Below are positions 10,360 through 19,400 of a stretch of 64,000 nucleotides of DNA, in pieces (within the stretch, counting starts at the first letter, position 1; every line of letters begins with the position of its first letter). Both the position numbers and the translations under genes were made by a program. The notes beneath the pieces were generated by a model. It ran no database searches. It was not told the DNA's origin and saw only the letters and a list, made by a program, of their open reading frames with translations. The DNA comes from Anaerolineae bacterium (GTDB lineage Bacteria > Chloroflexota > Anaerolineae > Promineifilales > Promineifilaceae): positions 1 to 64,000 of the forward strand of contig JADLAX010000060.1 in the NCBI GenBank assembly GCA_020848035.1. The letters are read 5' to 3'.

Positions 10360-10460
10360 GCCGGGGGCTGAAGCCCCCGGCTATCATATGGAAGCCCTGT
10401 TGGGCTAAAAACAGCCTCAGAGAGGCTTTCATAGCTAGCCCAGGCCATTTATGGCTGGGC
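10360..10460. repeat. Cluster of small palindromes (REP-like)
   Basis: Four successive short inverted repeats: 10-base arms GCCGGGGGCT at 10360-10369/10372-10381; AGCCC/GGGCT at 10393-10406; AGCCTC/GAGGCT at 10413-10427; and an imperfect GCCCAGGCCAT/ATGGCTGGGC at 10438-10460. It ends 16 bases before the stop codon of the megasynthase. No open frame of note lies in it. This is typical of dispersed intergenic repeat elements. Confidence 0.7.
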
Positions 10461-10475
10461 GGACCTGCATCTGGT

Positions 10476-13400
10476 TTACCTCCGCCGCGAGGTGGTGCGT
10501 TGGTTCAGGCGGCGTTCGCGGCGGCGTTGGCCGCGATCGACCTGCTCGGTGTAGGTGTCGTCTTCGACCGGGCCGTCGTCTGACTGCATCTGGATGATCA
10601 GCTCGGTGAGTTTGCTCACCGTGGGCTGCTCGTACAGGCTGACGGCCGAAACGTGCACGCCAAATGTCTCGTTGATGCGGTTGATGAGCTTGATGCCCAC
10701 CAGCGAATTGCCGCCGATTTCAAAGAAGTTGTCGTAAATGCCCACCTGCTGAATTTCCAATGTTTCTTGCCAAATGGCCACAATTTGCTGCTCCACTTTG
10801 TTGCGTGGGGCGACGTAGTCGGTGTGGTGGCCGTTGGTGCTGGGGGCTGCGGCCGTTGTTCTGGCCAGGTTCTCCAGCACGTAGGCAAGGGTCAATTTGT
10901 CGCTGTCGGCGATGACGGCGGGCAGGTAGCGCGGCGAGACCAGGATTTGCGGCGGCAGGTGGTGCAGGATGGCGCGCAGGGCGGCTTGCCCTTCGTGCGG
11001 CAGGATGGCGTGGCTGCTTTGCTGCTGCCGCCACTGCTGGATAATCGCGGGCAGCTCCGTGGTGGCCGCCATGCCAATCTCGGCCCAGTCGCCCCAGTTG
11101 ACGCTGATGACCGGATACGGCCGTTCCCCCACCGCCTCCTGAGCAAATGCATCCAAAAAGGCGTTGGCGGCGCAGTAATCAACCTGGCCAATGCCGCCAG
11201 CAACGGCCGTTAACGACGAAAAGAGCAGCATAAAGTCCAGCCGCCGCTCGGCAAAAACGGCCGCCAGGTGGCGCGTGCCCTGTACTTTGGGGCGCAGCAC
11301 CTGGTCGGCGGCGGCGGCGGTTTTGAGCTGGATGAGGCCGCCGCCCGCCACGCCGGCGGCATGGAACACCACGTTAATCGCGCCAAAACGAGCTTCCGCC
11401 TGGGCAACGGCCGTTTCCAAACTGTCTAAATCGGTCACATCGGCCTGCACCAGCAGCAGTTTGGCCCCGGCGTTTTCCAGCGCCCGCAGCTGGTGAATGC
11501 GGCGGCTGGTCGGGTTGTCTTCGCCCTGGGTGGTGAGCCAGCTGTCCCACTCGGTGCGGGCGGGGAAGGGGGCGCGGTGCAGCAGCACCAGCCGCGCCTG
11601 GATTTGTTGGGCCAGCATATCGGCGACGGCCAACCCCAGGCCGCCCAAACCGCCGGTGATGAGGGCGGTGGCATACGGCCGTAACCGGGGCACCGCCGTC
11701 GTGTCTTGGGTCAGCGGGGCCGGGGTGTAGGTCTGCACCCAGCGCCGCCGCCCGCGATAGGCCACGGTGGGGCCAGACGGCCCGGCCAGCGGCACACCAA
11801 ATTCGGCCAGCAGCAGTTGGGTCAATTCGCCCCACAGCCAGGAGTTGGCCGGTGGCAGCTGCACGTCGATCACCTGCGTCGTCAGCCAGTCGAACTCCTG
11901 CGGAATTACCCTGGCCGGACCGCACAGCAGCCGCTTCTCGGCGGCCACCGGCTCGGCTTCGGTGATGGCGTGCAGCTGGTTGGCGATGATGTAGAGTTCG
12001 GCCGTTGCTTCACCGCGCGTTTTGTCCAGCGCCTGGGCCAGGTAGAGCAGGCTGTAGAAGGCGAAGATGGTTTGAGCGGCCGTTTCTTCCGGCGCGGGTG
12101 AGACGTTCCACAAATGCACGATGCGCTCGGGCCATTTGCCCGCCGCGTGCAGTGTTTGCAGCAGCGTGTCGTAATCGGCGGCGCTGGCCGGATTGAGGTA
12201 GTAGACCGTGTCGTTGAGCTGGGCAAACTGCTCGCCGGGCAGCACCACGGTGACCTGCTGCGCCACGGTGCGCAGGAAGCTGTCCAGCCGGTCGCCCAGC
12301 CCCGCTTCATCGACAAAGAGCAGCCAGTGGGCCGGTTTGTCCAGCAGATATTGCTGGGTCAGCGTGGGCGGTAGGGTGTTTTGCCAGCCGGGCAGGTAGA
12401 ACCAGTCGGCCAGCGGCGCTTTTTTGTGGGCGGACAGATGACGCGGTTGGCTAGCGCTGGGCGGATCGAGCCAGTACCGTTCGCGCTCAAAGGGATAGCC
12501 GGGCAGCGGCAGGCGATGGCGGTTTTGCTGTTGGTACAGCAGCGACCATTGCACAGGCAGTCCCGCCAGCCACAGTTGACCGATGGTGGTTAACGGCCGT
12601 ATCCGGTCGGCCTCGTTTTGGCGCGGATGGCGCAGCGTGGCGTAGGTGAGATGGCCATCGCCAAGTTGCGGCTTGACCACCGTGGCCAGGGTGTTGCCTG
12701 GGCCAACTTCCAGGAAAATGGCGTTGTTCAGGCTGCGCAGGGTTTGGATGCCAGCGGCAAAATCAACCGCGTGGCGCAGATGGCGCGCCCAGTAGTGCGG
12801 GTCGGTGGCCTGTTCGGCCGTCAGCCAATCGCCCGTTTCGTTGGAGATGACGGGCAGCGTGGGCGGCTGCAGCGCCACGGTTTGCAGGTGGGCAATGAAG
12901 GGGGCCAGGGCCGGGTCCATCATCGGCGAGTGGAAGGCGTGGGAGGTGTGCAGGCGGCGGCACTGAATGTCCTGCGCCGTTAGCTGCTCGGTCAGCGCGT
13001 CAATGGCTTCGTCGGGGCCAGAGACCACGCAGCTGTCCGGGCTGTTGATGACGGCCACGGTGAGCGTTTCGGGCAGCAGTGCTTCGATTTGCGCAGCGGG
13101 TCGGGAAACCGCCAACATGCTGCCGCTCGGCTGTGCCTGCATCAGTTCGCCCCGTTTGGCGACGGTGTGCAGCGCTTCGGGCAGGCTAAACACGCCCGCC
13201 AGCGTCGCGGCGACGTATTCGCCGATGCTGTGGCCAATCATCGCCTCTGGCTGTAGGCCCCACGACTGCCACAATCTGGCCAGGGCAAATTCGATGGTGA
13301 AGAGGGCGGGTTGGGTGACGGCCGTATTTTGCAGCTGTTCAGCGGACCATTCCTCTTTGCCTGCGGCCGGGTAGATTAAATCCTGCAGATCGAGGTGGAG

Positions 13401-16400
13401 GAACGGCCGTAAAATCGCGGCACATTCATCCACCGTGTTGCGGAACAGCGGCTCGGTCTGGTAAAGCGCCTGGCCCATGTTGACATACTGCGACCCCTGG
13501 CCGGAGAACATGAAAACGAGCGGCCGGGTTTGCTCCGCCTGGGCGCGGTTGATGATGCGCTCGGGATCGACGGCGCGCAGCACGGCGATGGCGTCGGGCA
13601 CATCGCGGCAGACGACCATGCGGCGGTGGGTGAAGGTGCGACGGCCGTTGCTCAGCGTGTAGGCCACGTCCGCCAGGTTGGTTTCAGGATGCGCTTCCAG
13701 GTAATCGGCCAGATTTTGGGTCATCGCTTCCAGGGCGGCGGGCGTTTTGGCGGAAAGCTGGAGCAATTGCCACGGCTCGGCCGGGTCGGACGGTGTGGCT
13801 GGCGGCGCTTCTTCGAGCACGATGTGGGCGTTGGTGCCGCCAATGCCAAACGAACTGACCCCGGCGCGGCGCGGGGAACGGCCGTTTTCCCAGGGTACCA
13901 GCGTGTTGTTGATGACAAACGGGGTTTGCGCCAGGTTGAGCTTGGGGTTGGGCGCGGTGAAGTGGCAGGTGGGTGGAATCTGCTTGTGCTGCAAGCTCAG
14001 CACTGTTTTGAGCAGACCAGCCACCCCGGCGGCCGCATCCAGGTGGCCGATGTTGCTCTTCACCGAGCCGATGTGCGTTTTGTGGTCGCCATTGCCCTTA
14101 AACAGCTTGGCCAGCGCGGTAATTTCGATGGGGTCGCCCAGCTCGGTGGCCGTGCCGTGGGCTTCGATGTATTGAATCGTATCGGGCGTGACGTTGGCGG
14201 CGGCTTGCGCTTTGGCAACCACGTCTGCCTGGCCGTTGATGCTGGGCGCGGTGTAACCAAGTTTGAGACTGCCGTCGTTGTTAACGGCCGTTCCCTTAAT
14301 CACCGCGTGAATGTGGTCGCCATCGGCCAGGGCATCGGTCAGCCGCTTGAGCACCACCACGCCAACGCCGGAGCCAAAGACGGTGCCCTGCCCCGCCGCG
14401 TCAAACGGGCGGCAGTGGCCGTCGGGCGAGGCGATGCCGCTGGGCTGGTAGACGTAGCCGGAGCGCTGCGGCATTTCCACGGTCACGCCGCCGGCCAGGG
14501 CAATGTCACACTGGCCGTTCATCAAGCTTTCGCAGGCCAGGTGGGTGGCCACCAGCGAGGTAGAGCAGCCGGTCTGAACGTCCAGGCTCGGCCCGGTGAG
14601 GTTGAGATGGTAGCTGGCGCGGGTGGCCAGGAAATCTTTGTCGTTGCCCAGCATGACGGCAAAACTGTCGTCGGTGGGGTCCACGTCGGGATGGCCGAGC
14701 AGGTTGAAGAGCAGGTAGGTGCTCATGCCCATCCCGGCAAACACGCCAATTGGCCCCTGGAACTGCTCGCTGCTGTAGCCCGCATTTTCCAGGGCGTGCC
14801 AGGCCACTTCCAAAAAGAGGCGCTGCTCGGGCGCCAGCAGCTTGGCCTGGTTGGGCGCGTAGCCAAAAAATGACGCGGCAAACTGGTCGATGTCGGCCAG
14901 GAGCGGGGCGGCGCGGACAAAGTCGGGGTGGCTGCGCAGCTGTGGCGGCACGCCGAGGGCGTCCAGCCGGGCGTCGTCCAGCACCTCGATGCTTTCGATG
15001 CCGTCGCGCAGGTTTTGCCAGAACTGCTCCAGGGTGGCTGCGCCGGGGAAACGGCCGTCCAGCCCAATAATCGCAATGTCGTCGTGGTGGCGCACCGCTG
15101 GGCTGGAAACGGCAATCACTTCGTCGGCCCCATCGGCCAGCAGCAGCTGGGTGACGCCGTGAATGGTGGGCTTTTCCAGGAACTGCACCAGGGGAATCTC
15201 GCGCCCCAGTGCTTCTTGCAGCTCACGCTGCGCCTGAACCAGCAGCAGCGAATGGCCGCCCAAATCAAAAAAGTTGTCGTGAATGCCCACTTCGGGCAGA
15301 CCCAGCACCTTTTGCCACACCTGGGCGATGCGCTGCTCCAGCTGGCTGCGCGGCGGCACGGTGCTTTTGTTGCTGGTGTGCAGCGGCGGCGCGGGCAGGG
15401 CGTGGCGATTTACCTTGCCGTTGGGCATCAGCGGGAAGGCGTCTAGCAGCACAAAGATGTTGGGGATCATGTAGTCGGGCAAAACGGCCGCCAGCTGGCG
15501 GCGCACCACGGCCACGTCAATCGGTTCACCCTTGGGCGGTACCAGGTAGGCCAGCAGCCGCTGGTCGTTGGCGCTGACGGTGTGCAGCGTCACCAGCGCC
15601 TCGCGCACGCTGGGCAGCGCCGTGAGCTGGTTTTCAATTTCGCCCAGCTCAATGCGGAAGCCACGCAGCTTAATCTGGTGATCCACCCGACCCAGGAACT
15701 GAATGTTGCCATCGGGCAGGTAGCGGACGAGATCGCCAGTCTTGTAGAGCTGGGGTGACGGGATGACAGGGTGAAGGGGTGAAGGGGTGAAGGGGTGATC
15801 TGTCTCCTTGTCCCCTTGTCTCCTTGTCACCTTGTCATCTGCCTTGACAAATGGGTCGGCAATAAAGCGTTCCCGCGTTAGCTCCGGGCGGTTCCAGTAG
15901 CCGCGGGCCACGCCGACGCCGCCGATGACCAGTTCACCGGCCACGCCTTGCGGCACGGGCTGCAACTGTTTGTCCAAAATGTACAGCTGGATGTTGGCAA
16001 TGGGACGGCCGATTGGTACCAATTGGCGCGGTTCGTCGGGCAGGCATTGCCAGTAGCTCACGTCGATGGCGGCTTCGGTGGGGCCGTACAAATTGTGCAG
16101 CTCAACGTGGCCCAGCTGGGCAAAAAAGCGCTGGGTCAGGTCATAGGGCAGGGCTTCACCGCTGCAAATGACCCGGCGCAGCGAGGTGCAGCGGGCCACG
16201 TTCGGCTCGGTGAGGAAGATTTGCAGCATCGACGGCACAAAGTGCATGGTGGTGATGTGGGCGTCCTGGATGAGGCGCACCAGGTAGGTGCTGTCCAGGT
16301 GGCCGCCCGGTTTGGCCATCACCAGCTGTGCCCCGGTGATGAGCGGCCAGAAAAATTCCCAGACGGAGACGTCGAAGCTGAACGGTGTCTTCTGCAAGAT

Positions 16401-19400
16401 GCGGTCATCGGCTTCAAGCTGGTAGGCGTCTTGCATCCACAGCAGGCGGTTAACGATGCCGCGATGGGTGTTCATCGCGCCCTTGGGCTTGCCGGTGGAG
16501 CCGGAGGTGTAAATGGTGTAGGCCAGGTGATCGGCCGTCAGCGGCACGTGGGGATTGGTGTCTGGCTGTTGGGCGATTTGTGGCCAGTCGGTGTCCACAT
16601 TCAAAATGGCGAATGGGGCATCACCTGCAACCTGCAACCCTTCGGCTCTGCTCAGGGCAAGCTTGCCACTTGCGACCAAATGCTCCTGCGTGAGGAGAAC
16701 AGTCACCTGCGAATCTTCCAGCATAAATTGGAGGCGCTCGGCGGGGTAGGTGGGATCAATCGGCAGGTACGCGCCGCCTGCTTTGATGATGCCCATGAGG
16801 GCGATGACCATTTCCAGGCTGCGCTCCATGCAGACGCCAACCATGCCATCGGGCTGGATGCCTTGGGCGATGAGGAAGTGGGCCAGCTGGTTGGCTTTCT
16901 GGTTGAGCTGGTCGTAGGAGAGCGTTTGATCGGCGTAGGTGAGCGCGGGGGCGCTGGGGGTCAGGGCCACCTGGTCTTCAAACAGCTGGTGCAAACATCG
17001 TTCCAGGTCGTAGGGTATGGCCGTATCGTTCACCGTGTACAGCAGCGTATGTTTTTGGGCGTCGGTGAGGAGGGGCAGGCGGGAGACGGCCGTATCCGGC
17101 TCGGCCACAATCGAAGCCAGCAGGGTGGTAAAATGCCCGGCCATCTGCTCGATGCTGCTTTCGGCAAAGAGGTCGGTGTTGTATTCCCAGGTGGCCAGCA
17201 GCTCGCCGTTCACCTCGGCCATGGCCAGCGTCAGGTCGAACTGAGCCGCCTGCTGGGTGAGCGCCAGTGGCGTGACGTGCAGCGCCCCCAGCTGGATGGC
17301 GGTCCCTGCCTGGCCGAGTGCCAGGGCAGTCAATCCTTCGTGGGTGGCGTGGGCTTTTTGCCAGACAAACATGTTTTGGAAGATGGGCGAGTGGGCCGGG
17401 TTGCGCGTTTGGCCCAGCGCTTCCACCAAAGTGGGGAAGGGATATTCCTGGTGGGTGAAGGCAGCGACGGCCGTTGCCTTCACCTGCTGCAACAGCTGGC
17501 GGAAGCTCATCTCGCCCGCGCCCAGCTGGGTGCGAATGACAATCGGATTGACAAAGTAGCCCTGAACCGCCTGGAATTCACGCGCCTCGCGGCCGGAGGT
17601 GGGCGTGCCGGTGAGCACCTCATCCTGGCCGCTGAAGCGGGCCAGCAGCAGCTGGTAGGCGGCCAAAAAGGTCATAAACGGTGTGCAGCCCATCTCGCGG
17701 CCCAGAGCGATGAGTTGGCTGCCGAGTTCGGTGGGGAGCTGACTGCGCACGGTGCGGCCAGCATAGGTCTGGCGCGTGGGGCGCGGCCTGTCGGTGGGCA
17801 GGTTGAGCGGCGGCAGTTCGCCTGCCAGCTGCGTTTGCCAGTAGGTGCGCAGGGCAGCCCCGGTGTCGCTGTTGAGCTGCTGGTTTTGCCAGGCAACATA
17901 ATCGCTGTACTGGTGGGTAAGGGCGGGCAAGACGGCCGTTGTCCCGTTTACCAGCGCCGTGTACACCTGGGCAAATTCGGCCACCAGCGTCACCAGCGAC
18001 CAAAAATCGGTGATGATGTGGTGGGCGACGATGAGCAGATCAAACGTCTCTTCGCCGAGCTGGTAGAGGCGCACGCGCAGCAGGTTTTGCTCCAGCGGCA
18101 GCGGCGTGTTGGCCGTGGTTTGCAGCTGGGCCTGGTGTGCCCCTTTGGATTTGTGGCGGTTGTCCAGGTAAAGAAAATCAGCCACGCCGTCCGGGGCGAT
18201 ATGTTGCACCGGCTGGCCGTTGGCCAGGTGGAAGGTGGTGCGCAGGCTGGTGTGGCGGGCCACCAGTTGGTTGATGGCGTGTTTGGCGATTTCGGGGTCG
18301 ATACGGCCGTTCAGCCGCAGCGCCCGGGCAATGTTGTACACCGGGCTTTCCGGGGCGAGCTGGCACAAATACCAGATGGCCCGCTGGCCAGATGACAGGG
18401 CAAACTGCGGCGGCGGTTCAGCGGCGGCGGGGATGGGTTGGCTGGTTTCGGCCGGATCGCCCAAATAATTCACGACTTGCTGACTGAGCTGGTCAATGGT
18501 GGGGCTTTCCAGCAGGTCAGCCAGGGGCAGGTCGAGGTGTAGGGCGTCTTCAACGGCCGTTTTCAGTTCAATGGCCAGTAACGAATCGAGGCCAAAGGTG
18601 GCTAACGGCCGTTCGCGTTCAATCTGCGCCGCGGGTTGGCGCAGCAAATGGGCCAGCTTGTGCTGTAAATAATGCGCAACTTGCGCCGCTTGTTCCGCCG
18701 GATCATTCAGCGCCAGCAGCGCCCCGCGGGAAATGTCAGGCTGGGGCGCGGTTTGGCTGGCCGTCGGGGGCTGGAATTCCGGCACGTCGGCACCGATGGT
18801 GTTGAGTTCGCCCGCCAGGTAGAGGTCGCGGGTTTGGCCGCGCTGGATTTTGCCGCTGGACGTCTTGGGGATGGCCCGCGGCTGCACCAAAATGACGCCG
18901 TAGAGCTGCAAATCGTGGGCTTCGGCGATGGCCTGGCGCAGGATGGGGGCCACTTCGGCCACGTCGGCGCGGCGGTGGCTGCGTTTCACCTCGTGCACCA
19001 GGAACAATTTTTCCTCGCCGCCCACCTCGATGCTGAACGCCGCGCCGGAATCGGGGGCGAGTGCTTCGTGGCTCTCCTGGGCCGTCTTTTCGATGTCTTG
19101 CGGGTAATGGTTGCGGCCGCGAATGATGAGCAGCTCTTTCAGGCGGCCCGCGACGTACAGTTGGCCGTCCTGCAAGAAGCCCAGGTCGCCGGTGCGCATG
19201 TAGCGAGTGTTGTCGCCGGGTAAGGTGGCGTGGAAGGTTTCGGCGGTGGCTGCGGGGCGCTGCCAGTAGCCCTGGGCCACGCTGCGGCCCGCCACCCAAA
19301 TTTCGCCAATCTCGTCAGCGGCGCATTCGGTCCCGGTTTGCGGGTCCACAATGCGGATGGTTTGCTCGTCCAGCAGCCGGGTGCCGCTGCTGACCAGCAG

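Noticed and set aside
11162-11670. Idea that the KR of the first PKS module is also inactive
   Set aside because: GGLGGLG cofactor motif and the catalytic Tyr in GQVDYCAAN are intact, unlike the KR of the second PKS.
15948-18395. 815-codon plus-strand open frame
   Set aside because: It is antisense to the condensation and adenylation domains, whose motifs are clear on the minus strand. Its translation is low-complexity Gly/Gln/His-rich with no family motif; long antisense frames are common in GC-rich genes.
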